Below are positions 7,608 through 16,430 of a stretch of DNA of 45,314 bases, one piece after another. The DNA comes from Vibrio tasmaniensis 1F-187 (GTDB taxonomy: Bacteria; Pseudomonadota; Gammaproteobacteria; Enterobacterales; Vibrionaceae). The stretch spans positions 1 to 45,314 of the forward strand of contig NZ_AJZM02000397.1 of the NCBI RefSeq assembly GCF_000272405.2. The letters are read 5' to 3'. The notes under the pieces were generated by a model, which was not told the DNA's origin, did not search any database, and saw nothing but the letters and a program-made list of their open reading frames with translations. The position numbers and the translations under genes are program-made. Positions within the stretch are counted from its first letter, which is position 1. Each line of letters opens with the position of its first letter.

Positions 7608-8187
7608 GCCCGAGTTTTGGTTCGCTGCCATCGAGTAGGCGGCGGATATTCTGATGGTGACGTAGGACGATCAAACAACACAACATGGCCACAGGCAGTG
7701 TGTATTGAGGTTTGACTAACCAAGCGTAGAAAGGTGCGAGCAACACAGTAACCAGTGCAGCTAAAGAAGAATAACGAAACAAAAATGCCACAACCAACCA
7801 GGTCGCCATGATCATGCCCGTTAGATCGAATCCAATTGGGGCGATAGCTCCGAGTGCGGTTGCGACGCCTTTACCACCTTTAAAGTGAAAAAATATTGGA
7901 TACATATGACCAAGACAGGCTGCGATCGCCACAACACCTAAAATGATTGGATCGATCTTGAGGTAGTAGCCAAGCCAAACAGGAATGGTGCCTTTAAGCA
8001 TGTCACAAAGCAGAACGGCCGCCGCGGCGCCTTTACCGCCCACGCGAAGCACATTGGTGGCTCCGGGGTTATTGGACCCCACAGTTCTTGGGTCAGGAAG
8101 TCTTAAGACTCGGCATATCAAGACCGCACTAGAGATTGAACCTAGTAAATAGGCAGCAATAATCATGATGAGTGCCAATGGGGTCAT
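7591..8187 (-). CDS. plsY: Acyl-phosphate:glycerol-3-phosphate acyltransferase PlsY
   Basis: PlsY is an inner-membrane enzyme that uses acyl-phosphate (from PlsX) to acylate position 1 of glycerol-3-phosphate, the first step of phospholipid synthesis. The 198-residue protein has several hydrophobic helices. It shows the family signatures [12 protein letters not shown] near the N-terminus, the [12 protein letters not shown] loop, and the glycine-rich [14 protein letters not shown] loop. It is transcribed alone on the minus strand, convergent with the upstream hydrolase and divergent from folB. The last four codons are embedded in the opposing terminator. Confidence 0.97.
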   Translation of the reverse strand: MTPLALIMIIAAYLLGSISSAVLICRVLRLPDPRTVGSNNPGATNVLRVGGKGAAAAVLLCDMLKGTIPVWLGYYLKIDPIILGVVAIAACLGHMYPIFFHFKGGKGVATALGAIAPIGFDLTGMIMATWLVVAFLFRYSSLAALVTVLLAPFYAWLVKPQYTLPVAMLCCLIVLRHHQNIRRLLDGSEPKLGQKKSA

Positions 8188-8325
8188 GTTTTTCCTTAAA
8201 CAGTTATAAGCCTAACGATGGGAAAATAATGCTCAATCTAAGAGTAATTGATATCATATCTGGAATTACGCAAATAATACGTTTTTTTCCCCGGTATGGG
8301 TATCCGACCTCTAAAAGGACAAGTC

Positions 8326-8685
8326 ATGGCACTGGATAAAGTTTTCATTGAACAGCTAGAAGTAATTACAACGATCGGTGTTTACGATTGGGAACAAGAG
8401 ATTAAACAAAAACTTGTGCTTGATATTGAAATGGCTCATGACAATCGCCCAGCAGGTAAGAGTGATGATGTTGTCGATGCTTTGGATTACTCGACAGTCA
8501 GCACTGCCGTACTTGACCACATTGCGAATGGCCGATTCCTATTGGTTGAGCGTGTGGCAGAAGAAGTCGCTGAATTGATTATGACTCAGTTCTCAGTGCC
8601 TTGGATTAAAATCCGTTTAGCGAAGCCTGGCGCAGTACCACAAGCAAAAGCCGTGGGTGTGATCATCGAACGAGGCCAAGCATGA
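8326..8685 (+). CDS. folB: Dihydroneopterin aldolase FolB
   Basis: FolB cleaves 7,8-dihydroneopterin to 6-hydroxymethyl-7,8-dihydropterin and glycolaldehyde in folate synthesis, acting as a soluble octamer. The 119-residue protein carries the family start DKVFIEQLEVITTIGVYDWE and the C-terminal IRLAKPGAVPQAKAVGV block, which contains the conserved lysine. A longer frame opens at 8296, but AAAGGAC directly upstream of the ATG at 8326 supports the shorter, family-typical form. Its stop overlaps the start of folK by 4 bases, so the two consecutive folate enzymes are translationally coupled. Confidence 0.95.
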   Translation: MALDKVFIEQLEVITTIGVYDWEQEIKQKLVLDIEMAHDNRPAGKSDDVVDALDYSTVSTAVLDHIANGRFLLVERVAEEVAELIMTQFSVPWIKIRLAKPGAVPQAKAVGVIIERGQA

Positions 8686-9164
8686 CAATAGCCTATGTTG
8701 GTGTTGGCACGAACATAGACCGCGACAAGCATGCAAGGGTGGCATGGACAGAGCTTCAATCATTAGGGACTAACCTTAAATGCTCTAAGATCTATCACTG
8801 TGAGCCTGTGGGGTTTAAAAGCCACTCGTTTTATAACTTTGTGGTTGAGATCGATACATCACTCTCATTGACTGAATTTTCACAGCACCTGCGTGAAATT
8901 GAGTTTAAATGGGGTCGCCCTCAAGATGCCCATAAGCTTCAAGATCGAAAGCTCGATCTTGATATTGTGCTGTTTGGAGAGGTGGTATCAGAGAGCGATC
9001 CAGAATTACCACGCAGTGATATCTATAAATATCCTTTTGTAACACAACCACTTTATGATCTTTGTCCTGCGAGAGTGATCCCGCAAGATGGAAGAACCGT
9101 CAGTGAGATATGGCAGAAGATGCAGCAATTAGATACGCTCTCTGTCGTTGATATAACACTATAA
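8682..9164 (+). CDS. folK: 6-hydroxymethyl-dihydropterin pyrophosphokinase, divergent FolK
   Basis: It is predicted to transfer pyrophosphate from ATP to 6-hydroxymethyl-7,8-dihydropterin, the step right after FolB. The 160-residue protein has the N-terminal VGVGTNID strand-loop, the CEPVGFKSHSFYNFVVEI segment, and the DRKLDLDIVLFG motif whose aspartates bind magnesium. The usual RWGPRxLDxDIL signature is altered: a WGRPQDAHKLQ insert separates the WG and the LDLDI portions. This suggests the divergent FolK type paired with folB and uppP in Vibrio relatives, probably in addition to a classical folK next to panB elsewhere. It overlaps folB by 4 bases and precedes uppP by 15. Confidence 0.85.
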   Translation: MTIAYVGVGTNIDRDKHARVAWTELQSLGTNLKCSKIYHCEPVGFKSHSFYNFVVEIDTSLSLTEFSQHLREIEFKWGRPQDAHKLQDRKLDLDIVLFGEVVSESDPELPRSDIYKYPFVTQPLYDLCPARVIPQDGRTVSEIWQKMQQLDTLSVVDITL

Positions 9165-9179
9165 TTTTTAAGGTAAGTA

Positions 9180-9983
9180 ATGAGTTATTTTGAAGCGTTT
9201 ATGTTGGCGTTGGTGCAAGGCTTTACTGAGTTTTTACCTATTTCCAGTTCTGCACACTTAATCCTTCCTTCGGCTGTTTTAGGTTGGGAAGATCAAGGTT
9301 TGGCTTTTGATGTGGCGGTCCATGTCGGTACTCTGGCTGCCGTCGTTATCTATTTCCGCAAAGAAGTGGTCTCTCTGTTGAGCGCATTTTTTGGTTCAGT
9401 TTTTAAAGGCGATCGCAGTAAAGAAGCAAAGCTCGCGTGGATGATCATTCTCGCGACGATTCCTGCGTGTATCTTTGGTTTGTTGATGAAAGATATTGTT
9501 GAGCTTTACTTGCGCAGTGCGTGGGTGATTGCAACGACCACGATTATCTTTGGTCTGTTGCTATGGTGGGTGGATAAGAACTCAAGCCTGCGTGATGACG
9601 AATACCAAGCGGGTTGGAAAAAGGCGCTGTTTATTGGCCTTGCTCAAGCAATGGCGATCATCCCAGGTACGTCTCGTTCTGGCGCGACGATTACCGCAGC
9701 ACTTTACCTTGGTTTCACACGTGAAGCGGCGGCTCGATTCTCTTTCTTGATGTCTATCCCAATCATCACTCTGGCTGGTGGTTATTTGGGCCTGAAGTTA
9801 GTGACCAGTGGTGATCCAATCCATGTTGGTACTTTGCTAACGGGAATCGTGGTTTCTTTCATCAGTGCTTATATCTGTATTCACTTCTTCTTGAAGCTTA
9901 TCTCTCGTATGGGTATGACGCCGTTTGTTATCTACCGCCTGATTTTAGGTTTTGGTCTATTTGCTTTCTTGATGATGCAGTAG
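9180..9983 (+). CDS. uppP: Undecaprenyl-diphosphatase UppP (BacA)
   Basis: This integral inner-membrane phosphatase regenerates undecaprenyl phosphate carrier lipid for peptidoglycan and O-antigen synthesis; raised dosage gives bacitracin resistance in E. coli. The 267 residues contain both family signatures: [15 protein letters not shown] (13-27) with its catalytic glutamate, and PGTSRSGAT (162-170) with the catalytic arginine. Multiple hydrophobic helices span the protein. It follows folK by 15 bases with an AAGGTAAG ribosome site and ends before the terminator at 10032-10056, so folB-folK-uppP is one unit. Confidence 0.97.
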   Translation: MSYFEAFMLALVQGFTEFLPISSSAHLILPSAVLGWEDQGLAFDVAVHVGTLAAVVIYFRKEVVSLLSAFFGSVFKGDRSKEAKLAWMIILATIPACIFGLLMKDIVELYLRSAWVIATTTIIFGLLLWWVDKNSSLRDDEYQAGWKKALFIGLAQAMAIIPGTSRSGATITAALYLGFTREAAARFSFLMSIPIITLAGGYLGLKLVTSGDPIHVGTLLTGIVVSFISAYICIHFFLKLISRMGMTPFVIYRLILGFGLFAFLMMQ

Positions 9984-10031
9984 CGCTCGACTTACGAAGA
10001 CAAATGTTTCGTCCTACAGATTGAAACGGAA

Positions 10032-10056
10032 AAACCCGCTTAGTCGCGGGTTTTTT
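10032..10056 (+). terminator. Terminator between uppP and cca
   Basis: AAACCCGC (10032-10039) pairs with GCGGGTTT (10046-10053) around a 6-nt loop, followed by T residues. It terminates folB-folK-uppP. A short A tract on the left could let it also serve the convergent cca. Confidence 0.8.
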
Positions 10057-10083
10057 AATGCATGGTAACCAGTGTTATTACGA

Positions 10084-11352
10084 TTAATTATCAGAGAGTT
10101 CTGATAACGCGCGCTCAATCGCAGCAGCTCTGCGTTTTTCTTGTTCTTCTCGAATGTCTTTACCTTGAAAACCATCGGCAATAATCGCTTTAACTTCGAC
10201 TTGAAGTGCTGCTTGGTAAGCCACTTCAAAACGCGCTTTTTGAGGATACGGCTGATTTTCTAATCCTTTTCGGCCTGCGTGATCGGCCTGGCAGCAAAGC
10301 AGTATATCGTCGAGTCTATCTGGCTTACGCCAAACATCGAACTTGTTGAGAACCTTGAGGAAGGTGGTTGGCTTTAGCTCGCCTGCACGATGGATATTGG
10401 AATGCTGCTCGCACACTAACAACGCGAGGTCTCTGAATTCATTGGGCACTCTGACTCTTTCACACAGCTTCTTAATGATTTTTAAGCCTGTATGGCAATG
10501 CATCTTGTGGCTTGGCCACTCACTTTCTGGCGTGACGCCTTTACCTAAGTCATGCACTTGAGCTGCAAAACGTACTGGTAACGATGAACTTAGTAGCGCA
10601 GCTTGCTGAGCAACCATCAGAGTGTGAATGCCCGTGTCGATCTCAGGGTGCCATTTTTCAGGTTGAGGCACACCAAACAGAGCGTCAATTTCAGGCAACA
10701 CAACAGCCAATGCACCGCACTCTTTCAGTACAGAAAGGAACACTTCAGGGTGCGGAGTACTAAGAGATTTATGCCACTCCTGCCAAACTCGTTCAGCAGT
10801 GAGGTGTGCCAGTTCTCCAGATTGCACTATTTCACTCATCATCACCATGGTTTCAGGTGCAACCGTAAAGTTGAGATGATGGAGTTTGGCGGCGAAGCGA
10901 GCTACACGCAGCACACGAAGAGGATCTTCAACAAAAGCGTCCGAGACGTGTCTTAGGATACGATCAGAGAGATCTTTTTGGCCATGGTAAGGATCGTAAA
11001 GCTCACCTTTATCATCTTGAGCGATGGCGTTGATCGTTAGATCGCGGCGCATGAGGTCTTCTTCCAAACTCACATCTGGTGCAAAGTAACACTCGAAACC
11101 TGTATAACCCGAACCTGACTTTCTTTCGGTGCGAGCCAGTGCGTGCTCTTCTTTGGTTTTTGGGTGTAAGAATACAGGGAAATCTTTTCCGACAGCAGTA
11201 AAGCCAAGGCTTTCCATTTCTTGAGGGGTACTTCCTACCACGACCCAATCTCTATCATAACTATCAATATTGAGCAGCTTATCGCGTACCGCTCCACCGA
11301 CTAGATAGCGCTGTAGCCCATTGTCTTTTGGTAGGCTATCGTATATTTGCAA
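10084..11352 (-). CDS. cca: Multifunctional CCA-adding tRNA nucleotidyltransferase
   Basis: It adds or repairs the 3' CCA of tRNAs, and in the gammaproteobacterial form carries an HD domain with phosphohydrolase activities. The class II nucleotidyltransferase head shows YLVGGAVRD and the YDRDWVVVG metal-binding motif. The RRDLTINAIA motif and the HD motif VHDLGKGVTPE follow. The start is unusual: no ATG precedes the YLVGG block in frame. The best candidate is a TTG at 11352 preceded by GAGGT at good spacing, giving about 422 residues with roughly 13 extra N-terminal residues. Another TTG at 11400 lacks such a site. It is divergent from gspA, with a short intervening region. Confidence 0.93.
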   Translation of the reverse strand: MQIYDSLPKDNGLQRYLVGGAVRDKLLNIDSYDRDWVVVGSTPQEMESLGFTAVGKDFPVFLHPKTKEEHALARTERKSGSGYTGFECYFAPDVSLEEDLMRRDLTINAIAQDDKGELYDPYHGQKDLSDRILRHVSDAFVEDPLRVLRVARFAAKLHHLNFTVAPETMVMMSEIVQSGELAHLTAERVWQEWHKSLSTPHPEVFLSVLKECGALAVVLPEIDALFGVPQPEKWHPEIDTGIHTLMVAQQAALLSSSLPVRFAAQVHDLGKGVTPESEWPSHKMHCHTGLKIIKKLCERVRVPNEFRDLALLVCEQHSNIHRAGELKPTTFLKVLNKFDVWRKPDRLDDILLCCQADHAGRKGLENQPYPQKARFEVAYQAALQVEVKAIIADGFQGKDIREEQEKRRAAAIERALSELSDN

Positions 11353-11436
11353 CTTATCACCTCGAAATGTTTTATCACTGCTGGACTTTACTGCAAGCAA
11401 TGGTACTTTCCATTAATCGTAATTATAGGGCAGCAC

Positions 11437-13125
11437 ATGTATAAGGAATATTTTGGCTTCGTTGAGATGCCATTTTCGATTGTACCAAATTCTCGCTATT
11501 TGTTTTTGAGTCAGCGTCACCAAGAAGCGATGCAGAACCTACAAGCCGGTTTAGGCGAAGGAGGGGGCTTCGCGATGCTTACTGGTGAAGTGGGTACTGG
11601 AAAAACAACGGTCGCCAAAGCGATGTTGTCATCACTCGATAATCAGACTCAAGCTGGCCTTATACTCAACCCTACGTTTTCCAATTCAGATCTACTTGAA
11701 GCTATTTGCGATGAGTTTGAGGTCGAATACCCTGAACAAGCGTCGTTGAAACAGCTGAGTCAGGCAATTCATCACTTCCTGCTTGATAGCCATGCTGAAG
11801 GCATTCAAACCTTATTGGTGATAGATGAGGCCCAACACCTTGCTGCTGATGTGTTGGAGCAGCTACGCCTTCTGACCAATTTAGAAACCGACAGTCGTAA
11901 GCTATTAAAGGTGCTGTTGGTTGGACAACCTGAATTACAGCAACACTTACAAACCACACAGCTACGTCAACTCGCGCAACGCATTACAGGTCGCTATCAC
12001 TTATTACCTCTTAATATCGAAGAAACGGGTAAGTACATCGCGTTTCGTTTGGAAACGGCTGGTGGTGAGCAGATGTTGTTTTCGAATCGTTCAATCAAGC
12101 TTATCTCCCAATATACCCATGGTATTCCGAGGCTCATTAACTTGGTGTGTGATAAAGCGCTGCAATTGGCTTTCCATGATGGTGATAAATCACCGAGTAA
12201 TGAAACGGTTAACCGAGCTTGCCAGCAGATCATGGCCTTTCAGGCTGATGTGTATCACGTCGAGAAAATTCGTGCTACTCATGTAGCCCCAAAATTACTC
12301 CAATACGCGGGGATTGCCACATTAAGTGTCGGCCTTGCAATCGCGACCTTTAACTTCGCCCCAACCTATATTAGTTCATGGATGCCTGCAGATACTTCCA
12401 GTGAAGTGAAAATGGAAGTAGCGGCGAATACTCAACGATCATTTGTGGCTGAAACACCGATATTGGATGATAAATCTATACCGGTTCAAGATCTCAAGAC
12501 TTCTAAGTTTGCACTACCACAAGATGTTCAGAATCACTTAAAGCAAGGGAATAATCAAACGCTTGCAATTAGGGACCTATACACGCTTTGGGGGTATGAA
12601 TCTTCGCTTCGTGATTGGCTATGTTTGAGTGAACAACAAAGTGTATTTGTATGTGAGCAACATCAAGCCAATTTAGAATATTTGATTGAACTTGGAGTTC
12701 CCGTGGTTCTTAATCTGGAATTAGGTCAAGAACCTGTGTTTGCTGTACTTTATGGCGCGTCTGAGGAGTCTGTTGAGCTCCTAGTCAACGAAAAGCTATT
12801 GGTGATGCCTAAGCGGACCTTAAAGCAAATTTGGCAAGGTGATTATGTCGCGATTTGGAAACAGCCGCTAAGAGAGACACTGAAAGAGGGCTATCAAGGT
12901 GAGGCGGTTGCTTTACTTGATCTATTGCTTTCAGAAGTCTTGGGTGAAGACGTATCGGGCAGTGATGTATTTGACTATGAATTGAAAATGAAAATCGAAG
13001 CGTTTCAAACTTGGCAGGGCATGTCTGTTGATGGCATCGCAGGTAAGCGCACCTTAGCAAGGTTGCAGAGATTAGCTCAACTCGACTCGCCTAAGTTGAT
13101 GTCATTAGAAGGAGGCGAAAGCTAA
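11437..13125 (+). CDS. gspA: Type II secretion assembly ATPase GspA (ExeA-like)
   Basis: GspA with GspB forms an inner-membrane complex that remodels or binds peptidoglycan so the GspD secretin can multimerise, known from Aeromonas ExeAB. The 562-residue protein has an AAA-type ATPase domain with Walker A GEVGTGKTT (50-58) and Walker B VIDEAQ (128-133). A transmembrane helix lies around residues 288-306. The C-terminal periplasmic part ends in a PG_binding_1 domain (KIEAFQTWQGMSVDGIAGKRT). I chose the ATG at 11437 because the protein then begins MYKEYFGF, typical of the family. The gene shares one base with gspB. Confidence 0.93.
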   Translation: MYKEYFGFVEMPFSIVPNSRYLFLSQRHQEAMQNLQAGLGEGGGFAMLTGEVGTGKTTVAKAMLSSLDNQTQAGLILNPTFSNSDLLEAICDEFEVEYPEQASLKQLSQAIHHFLLDSHAEGIQTLLVIDEAQHLAADVLEQLRLLTNLETDSRKLLKVLLVGQPELQQHLQTTQLRQLAQRITGRYHLLPLNIEETGKYIAFRLETAGGEQMLFSNRSIKLISQYTHGIPRLINLVCDKALQLAFHDGDKSPSNETVNRACQQIMAFQADVYHVEKIRATHVAPKLLQYAGIATLSVGLAIATFNFAPTYISSWMPADTSSEVKMEVAANTQRSFVAETPILDDKSIPVQDLKTSKFALPQDVQNHLKQGNNQTLAIRDLYTLWGYESSLRDWLCLSEQQSVFVCEQHQANLEYLIELGVPVVLNLELGQEPVFAVLYGASEESVELLVNEKLLVMPKRTLKQIWQGDYVAIWKQPLRETLKEGYQGEAVALLDLLLSEVLGEDVSGSDVFDYELKMKIEAFQTWQGMSVDGIAGKRTLARLQRLAQLDSPKLMSLEGGES

Positions 13126-14090
13126 TGTCACGTATTATGCACGAGCTTAAACAGTCTTCTAATAATAAACCTAGCTTTAAAGGTTACCAAAACCATCACG
13201 TGCCTAGTTCTGCTAAAGGGATTAGCAACAAACGAGGTTCATCGTTAACAATGGGACTGATCCTTGTCTTGGTGCCTTCTTTATTGGTGGGCGGCGTTTT
13301 GGTTTATCAGTCGTATAATCAACAGCAGCAAGGCTCGGCTAGCCCCGTTGCCTCCGGAGCTCTGCCTGAATCAAAGCTTCAATCAGACTTTGAGCCTCAA
13401 ATTGCCGGTTCTGGCATTGCCAGTGTGGATGCAGTGTCAGTGGATGCAGATGATAAAGCATTATTTTCTGTTCGCTCGGCACCGGTAATCCAGCTTTTGA
13501 AAGCACTACCGCGTCAAGAGATACATGCAAAGATGGGCACCGACATCGGTAATATCGCTAGTGATTCAAAAGCGATCGTGGCAAATTTAGAAAATAGTAA
13601 TCAAGCAGCAACGAATTTTGAACCATTATCTATTGAACCGTCAGTTCAACCTGGAACGAATAATGATAATGTCACGCTGCAATCGGACCGTGATTTACTG
13701 AAAGGGTTAGACCTCACCGAATTGCCACCCGATTTAGCGTTGAAGCTTGAATCAATGATGGGAGAGCAGTCGGTTTCACCTGAACCGATGGATTCTAGAC
13801 CTGTGGGGAGTATGGATTCTAGACCTGTGGGGAGTATGGATTCTCAGGTCATCGGTTTAGAAAAACATGGCAATAGATTGTCTGGTGTATTACCTAAGTT
13901 AGACTTACAAACTCACATGTACTCGAGTAGCGAAACTAAGCGTTGGGTAAAAGTGAATGGACATGAAGTTGCTCAAGGGGAATGGATCGAGCGGGGTATT
14001 CAGTTGCTTGAGATTAAACCACAATCGGTAATCATTGAATTCAATCAGCAGAAAATAGAAATCCCAGCTTTGTATGAGTGGAAAGGTTAG
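13125..14090 (+). CDS. gspB: Type II secretion assembly protein GspB (ExeB-like)
   Basis: This is the partner of GspA in peptidoglycan-associated assembly of the type II secretin. The 321-residue protein has a short cytoplasmic N-terminus and one transmembrane helix at about residues 40-62. A long low-complexity periplasmic linker follows, and then the conserved GspB C-terminal domain (HMYSSSETKRWVKVNGHEV, then LLEIKPQSVIIEF). Its ATG overlaps the gspA stop by one base, with a strong AAGGAGG site inside gspA, indicating translational coupling. The linker holds a 24-base tandem repeat (13788-13844). Linker sequence is poorly conserved in this family, so identification rests on the C-terminal domain and context. 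Confidence 0.9.
   Translation: MSRIMHELKQSSNNKPSFKGYQNHHVPSSAKGISNKRGSSLTMGLILVLVPSLLVGGVLVYQSYNQQQQGSASPVASGALPESKLQSDFEPQIAGSGIASVDAVSVDADDKALFSVRSAPVIQLLKALPRQEIHAKMGTDIGNIASDSKAIVANLENSNQAATNFEPLSIEPSVQPGTNNDNVTLQSDRDLLKGLDLTELPPDLALKLESMMGEQSVSPEPMDSRPVGSMDSRPVGSMDSQVIGLEKHGNRLSGVLPKLDLQTHMYSSSETKRWVKVNGHEVAQGEWIERGIQLLEIKPQSVIIEFNQQKIEIPALYEWKG
13788..13844 (+). repeat. In-frame 24-bp tandem repeat within gspB
   Basis: Two perfect copies of a 24-base unit (13788-13811 and 13812-13835) are followed by nine bases of a third. They encode Met-Asp-Ser-Arg-Pro-Val-Gly-Ser twice and then Met-Asp-Ser. Because the unit is a multiple of three, copy changes would alter periplasmic linker length without shifting the frame. 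Confidence 0.95.
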
Positions 14091-14156
14091 TACTATCGAT
14101 ATTACTTACTGTGATTGATGTTAGCGCTGTGACTTGAATGATAAATCCATACAAAT

Positions 14157-14184
14157 AAAAAGGAGCACCTCGGTGCTCCTTTTT
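14157..14184. terminator. Bidirectional terminator between gspB and the SH3-domain gene
   Basis: AAAAAGGAGCAC pairs with GTGCTCCTTTTT around a tight CTCG loop. A run on the left and T run on the right allow termination of both convergent genes. Confidence 0.88.
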
Positions 14185-14222
14185 GATATTCGATACTGAA
14201 CCTACTGTAGCAAAGGCGAGGC

Positions 14223-14834
14223 TTACGCCCAGCCGTTTGGTGACTTTCTACGACGAGGCATGATGTGTGGCAGAACAAGCCCAAGAAGTAGACCAATACC
14301 AGCAACACCACCACCGTACATGAAGTACTTCAATAGTAAGTCATCTTTTTGAGTATCTAGCTTAGCGCGTAGTTGACGGTTCTCAGTTTGAGAGCTCGTT
14401 AGCTGTTGGCTAATCTCACTGTAGTTCTGCTCTAGTTCAGCAATCTGCTTGTTACGAGAGTCTAGAGAGCTTGCGAGACCTGCTTTTTCGCTGTCAGCAC
14501 TTTGACGAGCATTTGCCAGCTTGCCTTTTACTTCAGAGAGTTCTTTCTCTAGCTTAGGCATGCGCAGCGCCATACTTTCTTTTGTGCTTACGAACTTACT
14601 CTCAACCCAACCTTTACGTCCTCGGCTATCTTGAACCTGAGTGTAACCCGTGCTCTTGTTAGTTTGCAGGTAGGTGATTTTCTCGCCGGCATCAATACTA
14701 CCTATGATACGGAAAGTATTGTTTGGGCCAGAGTGCATATAAGTAAATAGTTTGTCAGCAATATAACGGTCTTGAGCAAAGGCAGCTGGAGCCGCAAGCA
14801 TTGCGAACAAAACTAAGCTAATCAGTTTTTTCAC
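14223..14834 (-). CDS. ygiM: SH3-domain envelope protein, YgiM-like (TIGR04211 family)
   Basis: A 203-residue envelope protein with a cleavable-looking signal peptide (KKLISLVLFAMLAAPAAFA, residues 2-20). A bacterial SH3-like domain occupies about 21-90 (YIADKLFTYMHSGPNNTFRI, then GWVESKFVS). A coiled coil spans about 95-165 (ELSEVKGKLANARQ, then QLTSSQTENRQLRAKL). A C-terminal transmembrane helix at about 174-192 is followed by a basic tail MPRRRKS. The topology suggests the SH3 domain is held in the periplasm, where such domains often bind peptidoglycan. The family has no settled role; in E. coli ygiM lies near cca and ygiF, as here. The symbol is by family resemblance. Confidence 0.85.
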   Translation of the reverse strand: MKKLISLVLFAMLAAPAAFAQDRYIADKLFTYMHSGPNNTFRIIGSIDAGEKITYLQTNKSTGYTQVQDSRGRKGWVESKFVSTKESMALRMPKLEKELSEVKGKLANARQSADSEKAGLASSLDSRNKQIAELEQNYSEISQQLTSSQTENRQLRAKLDTQKDDLLLKYFMYGGGVAGIGLLLGLVLPHIMPRRRKSPNGWA

Positions 14835-14920
14835 AGTAAATCCTTTAACGATTCAAATTGAGTAGGCGTATGAGTCAGCCTCAATGAGCAAATAATATTT
14901 AGTTTTTTTATATGGTGCAA

Positions 14921-14948
14921 CAAAGAAGGGAGGCAAAGCCTCCCTTTC
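14921..14948 (-). terminator. Terminator downstream of pit
   Basis: AAGGGAGGC (14926-14934) pairs with GCCTCCCTT (14938-14946) around AAA. On the minus strand it is followed by CTTTGTTG, a moderate U tract, and lies about 90 bases past the pit stop. Confidence 0.7.
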
Positions 14949-15039
14949 TGTGCGTTTGAGTCAATAATGACATGGTATTTACATATCTTTACTGAAGCTC
15001 ACCGTTTTCTGACGCTAATATTGACTAGTGTCAGGGCTA

Positions 15040-16302
15040 TTACATAGTAAACATAGCCTGAATTGCGTAGAAGAATACAACAGCAAGTAGAGCACCTGCA
15101 GGTAACGTCACAATCCAAGAAGCTACGATGTTACGCACAACGCCTAAGTTTAGAGCTGCGATACCACGAGCAAAGCCTACACCTAATACCGCACCAACCA
15201 ATGTTTGCGTGGTTGAAATCGGAAGGCCAGTACCAGAAGCAAGTACAACCGTACACGCGGTCGCTAGTTGAGCTGCAAAGCCACGGCTAGGAGTTAGTTC
15301 TGTAATACCAGTACCAACGGTTGCCATTACTTTATGACCCATTGTTGCAAGACCAACAACGATACCAATACCACCTAGTGGAAGAATCCACCATGCGATA
15401 GTGCTCTTGCCTGAGATTTCGCCCATGTGCTCAACCGTTGAAACAACCGCTGATAGTGGACCAATCGCGTTGGCAACATCGTTTGAACCGTGTGCGAATG
15501 CCATTGCACAAGCTGTGATAACCATTAGTACGCTGAAGATACCTTCTACGCCAGTAAAACCGTGGTCTTCTTCGCGGTTAGCAAACTTCTTCTGAATGTA
15601 TAAGTAACCGCCAATCATGACGACAGCAGAAACACCTGCAGCCCATAACCATGCTTCAGTACCGGTTAGATGAAGGCCTACGTGCTTAAGACCTTTCTTG
15701 ATCGTTACAAGTGCAATGACCATTGTAGTAATGAACATGTATACCGGTACAAAACGCTTCGCATTGAATAGCGGGTTTTCTGTATCGAATATCAGTCGTT
15801 GGGCACTGACAAATATGAGATAGGCGAAGATACCGGAAATCAATGGTGTGACAATCCAACTTCCCACAATGCCTTGGACACTGTTCCAATCTACAGCTTC
15901 AGTACCCACAGACACACAAGCAAAACCGATGATTGCACCGATGATTGAGTGAGTCGTTGATACTGGCCAGCCCATGTATGAAGCTAGAAGTAGCCATGTA
16001 CCAGCAGCTAGTAGTGCAGACATCATACCGTACACAAGTACGTCAGGTTGATCTGCAAACAGAGATGTTTCGATAACACCTTTACGGATCGTGTCTGTTA
16101 CTTCGCCGCCCGCAAGGTAAGCACCTGCGAATTCAAAGATCATTGCGATAATGATCGCTTGTTTAACGGTTAGAGCTTTAGAGCCTACTGAAGTGCCCAT
16201 TGCGTTCGCAACGTCATTTGCACCAATACCAATAGCCATCAAGAAACCGAAAGCTGCTGCAACAATAATCAGGACAGTGCCGTAGTTAGCAAGGATATCC
16301 AT
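15040..16302 (-). CDS. pit: Inorganic phosphate transporter, PiT family
   Basis: PiT proteins are inner-membrane carriers that take up phosphate, usually as a metal-phosphate complex driven by the proton or sodium gradient. The 420-residue protein has the two inverted-repeat signatures of the family: GIGANDVANAMGTSVGS near residue 26 and FAHGSNDVANAIGPL in the second half. STTHSIIGAIIGF and STTQTLVGAVLG are the other paired motifs. About ten hydrophobic helices are visible. It lies 128 bases downstream of the DUF47 gene on the same strand, a pairing seen in many bacteria. Confidence 0.96.
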   Translation of the reverse strand: MDILANYGTVLIIVAAAFGFLMAIGIGANDVANAMGTSVGSKALTVKQAIIIAMIFEFAGAYLAGGEVTDTIRKGVIETSLFADQPDVLVYGMMSALLAAGTWLLLASYMGWPVSTTHSIIGAIIGFACVSVGTEAVDWNSVQGIVGSWIVTPLISGIFAYLIFVSAQRLIFDTENPLFNAKRFVPVYMFITTMVIALVTIKKGLKHVGLHLTGTEAWLWAAGVSAVVMIGGYLYIQKKFANREEDHGFTGVEGIFSVLMVITACAMAFAHGSNDVANAIGPLSAVVSTVEHMGEISGKSTIAWWILPLGGIGIVVGLATMGHKVMATVGTGITELTPSRGFAAQLATACTVVLASGTGLPISTTQTLVGAVLGVGFARGIAALNLGVVRNIVASWIVTLPAGALLAVVFFYAIQAMFTM

Positions 16303-16349
16303 CGTAATACCTAGTTGTTTGATAACAAGCGGAACAAATTTAGACGCAA

Positions 16350-16392
16350 AAAACCGCTCAGCGAGAGAAATACTCAGCGCATAAGTGGTTTG
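16350..16392 (-). terminator. Possible attenuator hairpin between DUF47 gene and pit
   Basis: On the minus strand AAACCACT (16391-16384) can pair with AGCGGTTT (16358-16351) with one mismatch, enclosing further short pairs, followed by a T tract. It could lower pit expression relative to the upstream gene. The stem is imperfect and the call is tentative. Confidence 0.35.
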
Positions 16393-16430
16393 TTCAAAAA
16401 ATGCTCTTCGTTATATAGTTAACGTATGAT

